Source: Gigaspora rosea | Taxonomy: Eukaryota > Glomeromycota > Glomeromycetes > Diversisporales > Gigasporaceae | Direction of reading: 5' to 3' | Assembly: GCA_003550325.1 (NCBI GenBank) | Contig: QKWP01002066.1 | Location: 12,180 to 76,179, forward strand | DNA: 64,000 nt | Shown: piece after piece, positions 19,947-31,160 of the stretch | Layout of the letters: each line of letters opens with the position of its first letter | How positions within the stretch are numbered: position 1 is the stretch's first letter | The notes under the pieces: model-generated | The model's database searches: none | Told to the model about the DNA's origin: nothing | Seen by the model: the letters and a program-made list of their open reading frames with translations, nothing else | Position numbers and translations under genes: made by a program

Positions 19947-21783
19947 AAAAAAAAACAAAACTTGCCAAACCATTTGAAATTTTTGATTCTTATTTTTTTT
20001 CAATTATCTCTTTAAAAAAAAAATTATCATTTTTTTGTTTTTTCGTCCTAAATTTACAGACCTATGTGACTATGAATTCATATATATAATCTAAGCTATT
20101 TCTTATTTCTTATATTTCTTATTTCTTAATCGTTTCCAGGCTTTTTTTTTTTCTTCTTCTTTTTTCTCGATTTGAGGCCTTAATTTCTCAATATTGAGAA
20201 TTTCTGGGGTGATTAAGAAATTTATGATCCAAAACCTTATGACACTATTATAATTAACAAAAAAAATATATATATATTAAGCAACTTATATAATTTTAAC
20301 AAATAATTTTTAAGATTAGGGAAGGTACCAAAAACAAAGTTATTACCCTGCGGCGATTTTATTATGACATGGCTTTTTTATTCAAACTTTTTTTAATTTC
20401 TTTTATTTTTTTAACTAAATCCTAATTTTTTTCCTTTTTTATATATATTTTAAACAAAAAAGCAAAAACAAAAAACATCTCAAAAAACATAACATAATCC
20501 CTTAAAAGCAAAAAAAATTATTAGTTATACGATAGAAATGGTTCTGATTTATTCTATCAAGATTTTTTTTATTCACGTTTGAAACGTATAATTTTTTTTC
20601 CTTTTATCGTAATTGATTAGAGTTCCATTTCGTTTTCGTTTCGTCTTCAACCTCTACAACCTTAATTTTGAATTCGCGATTTTTCTTCGTTTTTTTAGTT
20701 TTTTTTTTTTTTTTAACCGCTTATCTTTTCGTTACGACAAATTTTACTTATCTCTTTTTTTTTAATAATTCTTATTTTTTTTTCAACTTATTGTTTTTTT
20801 TTCTTTTTTTTCATATATTTATCTCATATAATAATTGCTATTTTAGTTTCGGAAAATGCAATATCAAATTTCATTTAATTAAAAACGGTATCAGCGTATT
20901 TTTTTTTTAAAATAACAGAAAAAAAAATGGATATGAAGTGTATGATCTATCATTTATTTTTTATCGTTACATATAAAACGCGTTCGAAAATTTATTAGAA
21001 GCGCGTGAAAAATTATTATGTAAGATTGTTAAATTGAAAAAATCGACAAAAAATCCCTTTGGCCCGTGCGTCGTCAAACTTGACATGAATAACATGTGAC
21101 TATAAATAAATGTAATAAATGTAATAAGTGTAATAAGTGTAATAAGTGTAATAAGTGTGTATATATATACAGATATATAATAATAATATATTATATATAT
21201 ATATTTTATACACATATATTATATAATATTAAGTTTATTATCGTCATATTACCTAAATTCACAGTTAATAATTTCATGTGAAATTTATTACAATATCTGT
21301 TATTCGTAGAAACCTTTTTTTGACATCTGGATTTATCTTAACGTTGAGGAAAAATTTATTATTACCTTATCATTTATCATGTGATATTTACTTTAAATTT
21401 TTTTATTTTATATATACTGTAAGAGGTCTAAGATAAGATAAAAAATCTAAACTTCCGATTATTTTATAAAATCTTATATCTTTTGTAATGAATAATAATA
21501 TATTTACTTGGATGTGATTGGGTAAAACTTAATACATGTTTTACTGTAATTATTATAAATATATAAATATATATAATATATATATACAGTATATATATAT
21601 ATATACATAATATATATTAATTAATTAAAATACTACGTATATAATTAATCTTAATATTTAAAGTTTGGTATTTGTTTCATTTTAATAATTATTATTGCTA
21701 CGAGTTTAGTTTAGATTCAGTGTTACTAATAATCTAGCTGATACGTAGCGTAGAGGTGCGCTTATATATAACCAATTTTATTA
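19947..21783. other. AT-rich intergenic DNA downstream of the methyltransferase
   Basis: T-rich runs and TA repeats, with no exon pattern. The methyltransferase 3' UTR and polyadenylation site must lie at its start, but no signal stands out. Confidence 0.45.
21108..21159. repeat. 9-base tandem repeat (TAATAAGTG)n
   Basis: Two TAATAAATG units followed by four TAATAAGTG units, then a TA-rich tract. It is the third host 9-base array in the window. Confidence 0.88.
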
Positions 21784-21908
21784 ATATATACAAACATTCT
21801 TTTTGTATTATATATACAAAAATTCTTTTGTATTATATATACAAAAATTCTTTTGTATTATATATACAAAAATTCTTTTGTATTAATTCTTTTGTATTAT
21901 ATATATAA
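21784..21908. repeat. 25-base tandem repeat with internal dyad
   Basis: Four to five copies of a unit containing TATACAAAAATTCTTTTGTA. ACAAAA and TTTTGT inside each unit are inverted, so each copy can fold. Confidence 0.85.
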
Positions 21909-22340
21909 TTACATAAGGGTGTAACTTATTGCGTAGCCGAAGGCCACATATGAACCCCTGTGTATATCAAGATCGATGTCACAGATTGCTGCGAATAGAA
22001 TAACCTTATCAATTAATGTAAACAATCGCGAGCTGAATACTCGCAATGAGTAGCAAGGTGTAAACTCTAAACGAAGCCTTGGAGAAAGCGTTAATAAGTA
22101 TGGTAAAAGTCCTCTTTATATCATACTCAAAAGAAATTATTTAAAAGACGTAACTTAGAAGTGGTTGGTTACGACATTTATGTGCGAAGAAGGGGCACAT
22201 AAGAATAGTTATAAAAAAATATTTCAAATCACCATAGTCACACCTTTGGCGAGTTATCTTAACCTATTTTTCCTTTCAAAGTATTATATATTTGTCACTT
22301 ACCTTCGATATCCAGGTTTCACCTGAGTACCCATTAACCA
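21909..22340. other. Unassigned stretch of higher complexity
   Basis: Base composition is more balanced than the flanks. It includes a short hairpin (TTATGTGC...GCACATAA near 22170-22195). I find no tRNA fold, exon series or inverted termini. It may be part of the gene fragment that follows. Confidence 0.35.
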
Positions 22341-22351
22341 ATCAAATTATG

Positions 22352-22503
22352 TATCATTTTTCCTTTATCACTTATTCAATCAAACCGACATTCATCACAC
22401 ATTTACAAATCGACATCATGGGTATGGATCATGATTTCGTGATAAATGGATGCCTCGTGACTTCGTTCACGGCAGATTTTTACGTCGCAACAGAGCGCAT
22501 CTA
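22352..22503 (+). pseudogene. Gene-fragment copy 1 (ITYSIKPTFITHLQIDIMGMD family)
   Basis: About 60 bp (22368-22428) are nearly identical to 23088-23150 and would encode YSIKPTFITHLQIDIMGMD. It then diverges: an extra segment of about 33 bp precedes a second match (CTTCGTTCACGGCA). I do not recognise the protein. It is likely a decayed terminal exon, duplicated next to copy 2. Confidence 0.5.
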
Positions 22504-23060
22504 AATGTCAAATGACCAGTCATTGGTCATTTCACGGCCCCAAATGACTTAAGAAGGTCATTTAATTCTGGTTAATCGATTATCTAATACTTTTAGCCAA
22601 TTATTGTTCTTCGTAAAATAAAACGTTGCTAGATGCTATCTAATAAAAATTATTACACATGATAAATAACTGAATCATTTGACTAGGTCATTTTCAGAAC
22701 GGTTGTAAAACGACATTCTAATCGAATCAGTATGAAGTGATTAAAAAAAAAAAAATTTTTAAAAAAATAAAAAAAAAAGTTCGTGAATAATAATATACCG
22801 ATTGTAAAATGATATAAATCATTTTCGAATTTACAAATGGCATGTAAATTAATAATCGACGTGAATTGAGAAATGGTGCGAACATAGGTATTATTTAAAA
22901 CATGCATTATACAAGTTTTTCATGATCGGTAGGATGTCAACTTCTATGCAAAATGACCTAATGACCAAATGGCCCCAGTCATTTGGAAATGACCATAGTC
23001 ATTTGGTCACGAGTCATTTGGTCATTTGAGGTCATTTGAGGTCATTTGAAAAATTGGCAG
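22504..23060. mobile_element. Putative MITE with TCATTTGG subterminal repeats
   Basis: Both ends are crowded with GGTCATTTG/CAAATGACC motifs in both orientations (22505-22570 and 22950-23050), including CGGCCCCAAATGAC on the left and ATGGCCCCAGTCATTTGG on the right as an inverted pair. Repeated short subterminal motifs around AT-rich unique DNA are typical of hAT-type non-autonomous elements. No clean target duplication was found. Confidence 0.45.
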
Positions 23061-23087
23061 ATGATCAGGTCATTTACCATCCCTGCC

Positions 23088-23450
23088 ATCACTTATTCAA
23101 TCAAACCGACATTCATCACACATTTACAAATCGACATCATGGGTATGGACTTCGTTCACGGCAAATTCGTCGCATTGCGCGCAAATTTGACTATTCCGGA
23201 TCAGCCCGACGAAGAATCCCAACACGCGCAAAAGAAGAAAAAAGCGAAAATATGCAAAAACTAATTTTTAAATCGATCTTGGTGCACTAATTAAAAATGA
23301 CGGGAATGAAATTTTACATATAGTAAACATCACTCTAACCCTATAGCCTCTAACATTAAGGCCCTAACCCTAAATTTTTATCAACACTTAGTTTATTTAC
23401 AAAATCGGATTTGTATTACCCGCGCAAATAAATAAAATGGCAACAGAACC
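23088..23450 (+). pseudogene. Gene-fragment copy 2 with C-terminal Lys-rich tail and 3' flank
   Basis: The open stretch to 23264 reads ITYSIKPTFITHLQIDIMGM, then DFVHGKFVALRANL, TIPDQPDEESQHAQ and a final KKKKAKICKN, after which translation stops. The same C-terminal tail and about 180 bp of 3' flank recur at 59938-60230. The basic tail looks like a nuclear localisation signal. The unit is dispersed, so it may be the 3' end of a transposon gene rather than a host exon. No family recognised. Confidence 0.5.
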
Positions 23451-23466
23451 GGTAATGAAATACGAA

Positions 23467-23645
23467 ACCCTCTCTAAGTGCGAAACTCTATAAGTGCCAA
23501 TCCTCTCTAAGCGCGAAACTCTATAAGTGCCAATCCTCTCTAAGTGCGAAACTCTATAAGTGCCAATCCTCTCTAAGCGCGAAACTCTATAAGTGCCAAT
23601 CCTCCCTAAGTGCGAAACCCTAAGTGCGAAATCCTAAGTGCAAAT
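23467..23645. repeat. 33-base tandem repeat (CTCTCTAAGTGCGAAACTCT family)
   Basis: Four full 33-base units (TAAGTGCGAAACTCTATAAG core) plus shortened units at the end. Alternate units carry TAAGTGCG or TAAGCGCG, giving a 66-base higher-order period. It lies directly downstream of gene-fragment copy 2. Confidence 0.92.
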
Positions 23646-24079
23646 ACCCGTTTATAAAATGTGAACTATTTTTATTGGCCAATAAAATTTTGTTATATTA
23701 AATTACATTATCCTATAGGAGTAAATTTTCCAAGTGCAATATTCTCTAAATAAATCATGGGCCGGAGTCAATCCTAAAAAAGCTTGGACCGGTCGACCGG
23801 GCCGACTTTTTTGCTAGATGATCAGAAATATGCAGCAAGTCATCAGGTCATTCCTTGACAAAATTCTAGTGACAATAAATTATATATTTAGTTTTATTCT
23901 ATTGTCTTTGAGAAATTATAGTACGTTAGTATTTTATGTTTATTAATTGTCTATGCAACCGAACATACAGTACCCGAACATTTCCGTTCCTTACATTCAT
24001 TATTAGTCAATTATCATCTAACTAATAAAGATCGTAAACTACTAGTTGATTTTTGGTCAATTTTCTTGTCCTGAAATAT
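23646..24079. other. Intergenic DNA with a GC-rich palindrome
   Basis: Mostly AT-rich; includes the 12-base perfect palindrome CCGGTCGACCGG near 23791 within a GC-rich patch. No gene seen. Confidence 0.4.
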
Positions 24080-24087
24080 GCTTTATA

Positions 24088-24583
24088 CAGTGTTGGCTTG
24101 ACCAGACCAGTTTGACCATTGGACCAGACCAATTTGACCGGTCTGGTTAAAGGATCTGTACTGGTCAAATTGGTCGAATAGAATATTTAAATATAATTTA
24201 TTATAAGTTATATAAGGCCATGCAAATAAAATTAATTGGTTCTCGTAACATCTTAAGACTCAACCAAGGGCACCCGGCACCCGGATGTTATTGTTATAAT
24301 CTAAAAAATGTTATATAAATTTTTTAAATACTAAAACCTCTTTATATAAAAATATGTATAGTTATCTTAAAAACTATATATATTAATATAAAATAACATT
24401 TGATTTTTTAAAAAAAATTCACCCGGCCGGATTATGAGAACCAATTTTATTTATGTGCGTGGCCTAATATATTATATTTATATAATAGACTTGACCAATT
24501 TGACTTGTTTGACCAATTGACCAATTTAACCAGACCAATTTGACTAGCAAATTTTTGGTCGACCACTAATTTTCCCAACACTG
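24088..24583. mobile_element. hAT-type non-autonomous element (MITE)
   Basis: It begins CAGTGTTGG and ends CCAACACTG, perfect inverted termini of hAT type, and is flanked by a perfect 8-bp duplication GCTTTATA (24080-24087 and 24584-24591). Both halves hold repeated GACCAATTTGAC/GGTCAAATTGG motifs in both orientations, probable transposase-binding sites. No transposase. A second element sits inside it. Confidence 0.9.
24215..24465. mobile_element. Inverted-repeat element nested in the hAT MITE
   Basis: Starts AGGCCATGCAAATAAAATTA and ends with the inverted counterpart (ATTTATGTGCGTGGCCT); arms are about 33 bp and include the shared GGTTCTC/GAGAACC. The middle is AT-rich with CACCCGG motifs near both arms. 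It splits the hAT element's interior, so it is the younger insertion. Target duplication unclear. Confidence 0.75.
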
Positions 24584-24591
24584 GCTTTATA

Positions 24592-26202
24592 AGAGAATTG
24601 ATACTGACACTTCTTTAATCTACGGGCCCAGCACACAAGATGTAGGCAGAGGGTCGACAAGCTCATCAACCTGGCCGTTGGGCCGGGACCAGCTCATATC
24701 ACTATCTAAGTACAGTGGTCCCCGAAAGTTTGCATTTAGAAAGGGTTCTATACGGAATTCTTTTTTCATTAAAACTATCATTTAATTTTATAACTAGTAA
24801 TCGTAGCAATATTTATTGGTATGGACAGTCGGACCCCTATAATCACACCGTTGGGATCATAGCGACATGTGCTTATGTAGAGGTTTTTTTCAATATGCTT
24901 TATAATAGTTTGTTTTAAAATAGACGTGTTTATAAAGAGAATTTTTATATGATATGCTTATATAGAGGGTAGGTTCGACCGTATAAGTTTATTTCGGCTA
25001 GGTGCTGGAAAAATTAACGAAATTGACAAAAAAAAAGTACGGAAAATCAAATTTTATATTGCAAATCTTATAATGAATCATAAGAAAATGCAAACTTTAA
25101 AGAACTATAATGCAATATTTATTAATACAACTTTCTTTTGTGTCTTAAGTGAAAAACAATCCTAATCTTATTCTAAATTGATCTATGCAAAAAATTACTT
25201 TTGAAAAAATTGTCATTTTCGTTTCTTTTTCCAAAAAAGAAATCGTTTGCGATTTCTAGATGATTTTCGATTTCTTAAGTGATTTCTTTTTTTTTTTTTT
25301 TGATTTGCAAAATTTACAAAATTTTGCAAACCGCAATAAATTAAGTACAACTATAAATATTAACGGAGATAGTAAAAAAGGACCTGTATAGGGATTTCAC
25401 CCACCCGGTATAAGAACTTTACTGTCTTGCCTTTAGCGCGTCCACAAAAATTGGTCCACCCCTGTAATTTTGACTAATCGAATTTCAAGATCTGGTATAA
25501 TGTTGTTAGTCGAAATATCGTACCCTATTTCGTCAAATATTTAGACAATTTATGTCGAAATATATTTTGACATGATATTATTTTTTGTCGAAATATCAAA
25601 ATTCTTAATTTGACGAAATGACTAAATAGTTGACTAAATAAATACTATATGACTAAATGCCTAAATTAGTGGTAAAATAAAACCTTTAGATTTATCATCT
25701 TTAATATTCCAATGTTACAACATAAATTAGATAACTAGTCATGCTAAAACCAGGATGTGGAATCCTATATATTTAATTCTTATCATTATATATTCAATAC
25801 ATATTTATATAATTAAACCTGCTTGATAGGGGCAAGAACCGTTTTGGATCAAATCTATATTAAAATAGCTCTACAAGATAAACAAGTTCGGATACTTGAT
25901 ATATATTTTTTAATTTGATTTAGACATTATTTAGACATTTAGAATTTCGGCATTATTTTAGAATTCAGGCAGACTAAATATCAAATGTCGAAATATTTCT
26001 ACAAATTCAAAACAATTTCGGCTAACAAGGTGTAACATAAAAATCGAAACGAACCCACTTTTTCACATAGCTTTAATTAGGAAAAATTTTCCTTGTGAAA
26101 TTTACTAATAAAAAACTAAAATTGTCTGCAACTTATTCACTGAACAAAAAGTGGTTGTTTGCCAGTCACTCAAAAATTACAGGGAAGGATAATTTGTGGG
26201 GT
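24592..26202. other. Intergenic DNA with degraded repeats
   Basis: Holds a GC-rich patch at 24620-24700, a probable pogo-like MITE (entered separately) and an area with many TCGAAATAT/ATTTCG motifs (25510-26030). No gene supported. Confidence 0.4.
24826..24981. mobile_element. Possible pogo/Tigger-like MITE
   Basis: Left end CAGTCGGACCCCTATAATCA and right end TATAGAGGGTAGGTTCGACC are imperfect inverted repeats of the CAGTcGAACCyCTATA type. Length is about 156 bp. The target duplication is unclear and the ends are diverged. Confidence 0.4.
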
Positions 26203-26268
26203 ACGCTATACATGCCGTAGAAGCTATCTCGGCATTGTGAAATTCTGAGTTTTTTCTACGGCGTGTAT
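26203..26268. repeat. Inverted repeat (hairpin)
   Basis: CTATACATGCCGTAGAA is repeated inverted as TTCTACGGCGTGTATAG, with one mismatch in 17 and a loop of about 30 bases. It may be the remains of a small foldback element. Confidence 0.75.
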
Positions 26269-26342
26269 AGGATGCGCTGCCTAAAGTCTAGAGCTCGAAA
26301 GGCAACAAAAAAAAAACATGCCGGGTGTTTCGAAAGTCACCA

Positions 26343-26404
26343 TACACGGCTCCTTTTTTTTCTAGGTGATATATATGGTCACTTAGAAAAAGGAACTGTG
26401 TATA
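26343..26404. repeat. Inverted repeat (hairpin)
   Basis: ATACACGGCTCCTTTTTTTT near the left is inverted as AAAAAGGAACTGTGTATAG on the right, with TAGGTGA/TCACTTA closing the loop. Separate from the hairpin at 26203. Confidence 0.7.
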
Positions 26405-26920
26405 GAAGCTTTTGAAAATCCAATAAATGTTCTGACTGTATCCCAATTCGTCAAAATCCCATCTCCTTTTGTACGTACGTACAGTGTTTAGCTCAATTAC
26501 TGAATTACCCATTCAAAAGGATTTGATATGTTATTATTTTGCAATAAATAAAAATATAAAAATTTTTTTTACATTGGTTAACTTCATCAAAATACCTTTT
26601 TATTTATATTAAAATGTATATACAGAAAAGAAGGTATGCTAGACCACCTCTACTATTTAAACAAAGTTCTATTATTATATATTAAATAACCAATATTGCT
26701 ATTTACAACACATTAGGGAAGTTCTAGATCTAAAAAATTAATAATTATTTGTTTTGGCAAAACTATAGTAAAAATCTTTGCACCGGCGATGTGGATACCA
26801 TTTAGACTCACATGACATACATTTGGTGTATAAGAAAATACAGTTCCGCCACTATCACCATGATGACTAGTCATACTTGTAATGATCATTGCGTTTTCAT
26901 TTCTCGTTTAGGATTTATAT

Positions 26921-27492
26921 TAGTGATGCCGAGATAACCTTTTAACGGCACTATGTTTTGGTTTTATCACGTGGTAAAACTGATTTAACATTTATCGTAT
27001 GCTAAAATTATTAAAATAAAAAACGAAATACTAGTTATAACTAATGATAAAATATTGATCAAAAATTAAACTATCAAATGACATAAAAATAGAACTAACG
27101 TCAAAACAAATAATTTAATAATCAAACAGACATCAAGCCCTTGAAGCAACGAATGTTGTTGACGAAAGTCTTAAGAATTGAGAATAATAATAATTAGTTT
27201 TAAAAAAGTTATACTGCGCCAAATATATAGTAATAAAAAAAATAATGCTCAATAAATTTCTTAAAGTTTCTTAAGTTATAGCTTTATTGCTTTAAAAAGA
27301 AGTATATAATAAATGTTAAGTGCAAATATTAAAAAAAAAATAATGCACAATAAATTCTTAGTTTTTTAAATCACAGTTTTAATTGCATGTAGTTATATCT
27401 TTTTTATTTTAACGGTTTTAGCCTACGATAAATGTTAAAATCAGTTTTACCACATGATAAAACCAATACATAGTGCCGTTAAAAGGTTACTA
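26921..27492. mobile_element. hAT-type MITE inserted in the protease pseudogene
   Basis: Flanked by a perfect 8-bp duplication ATTTATAT (26913-26920 and 27493-27500). Long inverted arms of about 75 bp share AACCTTTTAACGGCACTATG and CAGTTTTACC-type blocks. Left terminus TAGTGATGCCGAGATAACC; the right arm lacks about eight of those bases. AT-rich middle, no gene. Confidence 0.88.
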
Positions 27493-27529
27493 ATTTATAT
27501 ATAAAGCATCGAACGATATCATGTAACAT

Positions 27530-28017
27530 TGGGGATAAGTAAATCAAAAATATACCGTATATGGTATCATATAAAAATTTATTATAGAATTTTTATCGGT
27601 AATAACGATAACGTAATTAATGACAATATTAATTTATTAATAACTCAATATTTAGATGCAGGGCCTTTACTACTAAAAATTAGAAGCTCAAATTTTGAGT
27701 AGACCGATAGAAGACATCTACAATACAAGTTACAGAACTAAATTACTTAAAAAAAATTTTTATTGACAGCTTAAATTTCGTCGTTTTCCATATATAATTT
27801 AAAAAACGTTTCTGTAACTTTGTTACTGAGACAAGAAAGAGTCGATTGGCGTTGAAACTTACTGCTAAAAAAAGAAGAATGAAATCTGTGCATCTAAAAA
27901 AAGGCAAGACGATTTTATATAGTTATATATATATATATATATATAACTTATATGTCACTGATCAAAAAAATTCGATAGCTTAAATTATTAAACATAGTTT
28001 GTTGACATACATCCCAA
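27530..28017. mobile_element. Second insertion in the protease pseudogene, 9-bp duplication
   Basis: ATGTAACAT occurs at 27521-27529 and again at 28018-28026, exactly where the protease sequence is interrupted. Ends are TGGGGATAAG and CATCCCAA, a short imperfect inverted pair. A 9-bp duplication suggests MULE-type transposition. The interior has a TA repeat and no gene. Confidence 0.75.
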
Positions 28018-28655
28018 ATGTAACATGCGTAGTATAGCCAGATTTTACATAAATGAGCACCGTAACTATATACTGCTGGTAAACTTTTATTTATAAGTAA
28101 TTGATCATTTATTTTATGGTCTTGGATCGATATTTTCTCCTGTTATATTGACTAAAGAAACGTCATTTGGATATTTATTACCGAATACAATTGTCCCAAT
28201 TGGGAAATAAGCTGTTTTTGAATTCCACTGCCTAAGATAAAGGGTTGGACTCGATTATAAAGCTTAGAACAATGTCCTGTGGTTACAAAGTAATTATCGG
28301 ATGAATCTTTTTTTGCCCAAAATCCCACTGAACATTACTACGTCTAACTGGATTATATAAACCATCTCTCACCCATGATTGGAATAGTTATTTGTCTAGA
28401 AACTGTACTTCGAGGTTGAGCTGGTATAGCTACTTCGCCAGTATATTCAATAAATTGACGTGATTTTGATATACTATCGGCTTTAATAAATAGATAATAA
28501 CAAAATTCCTTTTCATATCTATATAAGTTCTTCCAAAATCTTTCATAATTTTCTAGTAACGGTTTTACGATTTCATCCATCATAATTAATTTCTTCTCAT
28601 CTTCTAATAAGCTGGGCAATTGACTATCTGATACATTCCATAATAATAATCATCA

Positions 28656-30244
28656 AAATATAAATATTATTTACTCATGATCGTGTTTAATTTATGATGA
28701 TAAAAATGCAATGTAAAATAATATTACTTTGTTTTTAATGATATTTCTTATGAAAAAAAAAATGAAAAAAAGATGATATTTATAAAATTTTATTAAAATA
28801 AAATTAACAAGGTCTTTGCTAAACATGTGGAGGGACATTTAATATGATCAGCGTGAGGATGATATCATTGATATCAAAAGGAAGTATTATTAATTTTTTA
28901 AACTGATCAGGCCGTTCAAAGTTTATTAGTGTTGTTTAACGTCAACACCTTGAGCCCAGGCACCGGAGGAAGAGAGGATTTAAACAAATATCTTTATGGC
29001 ACAGAATATTTGATTAATCCTCATTGGCAAACTTTAATCAAGATTATCCTGTTTTTGTGATTGGCTTGTTTGATTTCAGGAGGAACTACCACCCAAGAGG
29101 GGGGATGTCGTTAAACATCATTCACAGCCTAAGCATCGATTGCTATTAATGTTCTATTTGATTAATAACACCCCATTGATAAAAATCAATGCAGATAAAA
29201 ATTAATAATTATTAAAAAAATTTAGCAAACTGATTATAATTGATTCTAATTAACTGTTAATAAATTATAATTGATTACAATCATTCTATCACATATTATT
29301 AAAGTTAAAGATGATATTTAGCTAAATGTATTTATTAATTTTGATTTAAATCAATTATTAACTTCACCACCAATAATAATTTTTAAAAACTAATTGATTA
29401 TAATTGATTAGTTTTGTAATCAATTATAATCTGTTTATTACGAATAACGTGTCAAGGGTGAATGATGATAATAGGGAATGGATGTTTTGCAAACTTAAAG
29501 GAGATGTGATTTGATACGTGCTGATATCAATTAAAGTTCAGTCGGACTGAATCACATGACAAAGCTTACGGTAATTTAACAAGGGTTTACTTTACGGAAT
29601 TTCGAATGAATCTTAATAAGCTAAAGTCAATTCGATACGTTGAACTGGGTCTTGAATGGTTTATTAAATTCAAAGTCGAATTCAAAAAGCAGAATAGTCA
29701 AATAGGTGCAATACTTGGTTATTTTATTGTTTTGAAAGGTATGAACTGGCCATCACTTTATTTAATTTGAATTCTTATATGCACAATTTTTTTAGGACAT
29801 TACGCTATAATTTTAGCGTTTGCGCTAAATTTTTGACGTATCGCGCAGTGATCTACAAATTTAATCGTGTAAAATCGCGTATACGTGGTTATTTGTTTTC
29901 ATTTATAAGCATATTTATTGAAAGAGATAAGAAAATAATAATAGAATTATCAACTGATTTTGATGGATAAAAGCTACACGAAACTTTTGCTCTTAAGTAA
30001 CATTGAAAAAATAACGAAGCACTTATACAACTAATAAAAGATCACTAATAAAAGAGATCTAGACAAGATAAAAAGCAAAAAAAAAATTTAATAAAACAGT
30101 TTTGCTAAGCTGCACCTTTGAGTATAGTCATATACTCGCTGATCTATTTGTTAAAAACAACCATTACATCTCTTTTTTAACCCGTGGCCTTCCTATGAGT
30201 TGTTCACAGTGCCAATATTCTCTTTTAAACATTGAGAGACGCCC
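28656..30244. other. Intergenic DNA
   Basis: AT-rich, with many AATTGATTATAATTGATT palindromic tracts (29170-29430). Apart from the possible element at 28934 I see nothing to call. A short plus-strand frame at 29767-29970 has no supporting splice sites or motifs. Confidence 0.4.
28934..29131. mobile_element. Possible small inverted-repeat element
   Basis: GTTTAACGTCAACACC on the left and GGATGTCGTTAAAC on the right are imperfect inverted ends. The interior is more GC-rich than its surroundings (CCCAGGCACCGGAGGAAG, CCACCCAAGAGGGG). No target duplication identified. Confidence 0.35.
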
Positions 30245-31160
30245 TTATTCATCTTCACTTCTGTGCAGCCTCGCAGCCTTGACTGCTAAATCATTTCGTA
30301 TCATCTCAATGTTATTAAGAGTTGACTACATGAAAAAAAGAAATTAGTCGAAAGAATTTATATATATTTAGTGCATGGAAAATGTAAACGAGCAGAAAAC
30401 AAACCTCGACGCGTAATAATGATACAACCAATTTTTCTAGCATTAGAAGTTGATCATTGGATTGCGGAAATTTGATCTTTTTTAGTAAATTTAGTCGCCA
30501 TAAATTATTGGCCTTCCAATCCATTGCGTAAATATCGTGAGACACCATGCTTCATGCATATTATTCATATTTGATGTTGCTAAAGTGTCCCTTAAGCATT
30601 ACACTAACTAAAAACTTAGGTTGCTTATAAAAGATCATCACGTTGACTTCTCTGGAATAACAAACTTGGACCAGAAGGATAAAAGCCTTAGCCGATACAC
30701 TTTGAAAGAACGCCATGTTGACTTCTCTGGATCTTAGTTTGAATACAAACTTGGATCAGAAGGACAAAAGCATTAGCTGCACTTTGCAAGAGCACCACGT
30801 TTACTTCTCTGGATCTAAATTGGGTCAAAGAATGAATGCAGTAAAAAAAAAATCCTATATTGATATAAATCTCAAATAGATAAGCCAAAAATTCAAAGAT
30901 TCATATTTCCAATGTAAATAGTTTTCCAGACAAAACTTACCATAGGAATGTATACCGATGGTATACAATTTTTTAAAATCTTTGGATTTGATTCCATTAT
31001 TGTCCCTGCCTTCTTTTAGTAAGACGTCGACCAACATATCTACTTTATCGCCCCATTTCTTCGATTTGCATGATTCCGGAAGCCCACCGGAACGAAGCCC
31101 AATTACAACTTCGAACCATTCTTTCGTAACTCTAAAGTCACATTTTTGACGATAAGAGAC
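30245..31160 (-). CDS. Unrecognised host gene, 3' exons (minus strand)
   Basis: Three exon-like blocks. 31160-30941 starts after TAG and ends before GTAAGT; its open frame includes KEWFEVVIGLRSGGLPESCK, then KKWGDKVDMLVDVLL and KDFKKLYTIGIHS. About 30551-30405 encodes HDIYAMDWKANNLWRLNLLK, then FPQSNDQLLMLEKLVVSLLR, and ends at GAG|GTTTGT. 30325-30245 opens after TTCATGTAG and reads in phase STLNNIEMIRNDLAVKAARL to HRSEDE and stop. The last junction is convincing; how the first block joins the second is unresolved, and a repeat-rich stretch (30637-30830) lies between them. No family recognised. Possibly decayed. Confidence 0.5.
30637..30830. repeat. Triplicated segment of about 75 bp
   Basis: GTTGACTTCTCTGGA appears three times with AACTTGGACCAGAAGGA following twice, and CACTTTGCAAGAGCACCACG or a variant between copies. 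It lies in the presumed intron of the minus-strand gene. The CACTTTGCAAGA core recurs at 33.4 and 56.7-58.3 kb. Confidence 0.85.

Larger units (their letters stand above)
26713..28655 (-). pseudogene. S1-type (alpha-lytic/streptogrisin-like) serine protease pseudogene, copy 1
   Basis: Read on the minus strand. The N-terminal propeptide-like part (28620 down to 28353) has LWNVSDSQLPSLLEDEKKLI; the catalytic His motif DNYFVTTGHC is near 28295; a VYSYGAHLCK segment near 28050-28070 is typical of the mature domain; the catalytic Ser motif SHHGDSGGTVFSYTPN is at about 26820-26870; the C-terminus ends at a stop at 26713-26715. The active enzyme would be a secreted endopeptidase. Frames change between these blocks and two mobile elements (26921-27492, 27530-28017) split the gene, so it is dead. 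Its 3' flank also matches the second copy near 62 kb. Confidence 0.8.

Noticed and set aside
20668-20910. Phe-rich frame suggesting a membrane protein
   Set aside because: It is T-run low-complexity DNA with no splice sites or conserved pattern.
22150-22210. A tRNA or small RNA gene at the TTATGTGC hairpin
   Set aside because: Only one stem is visible; no cloverleaf arms, box A or box B could be matched.
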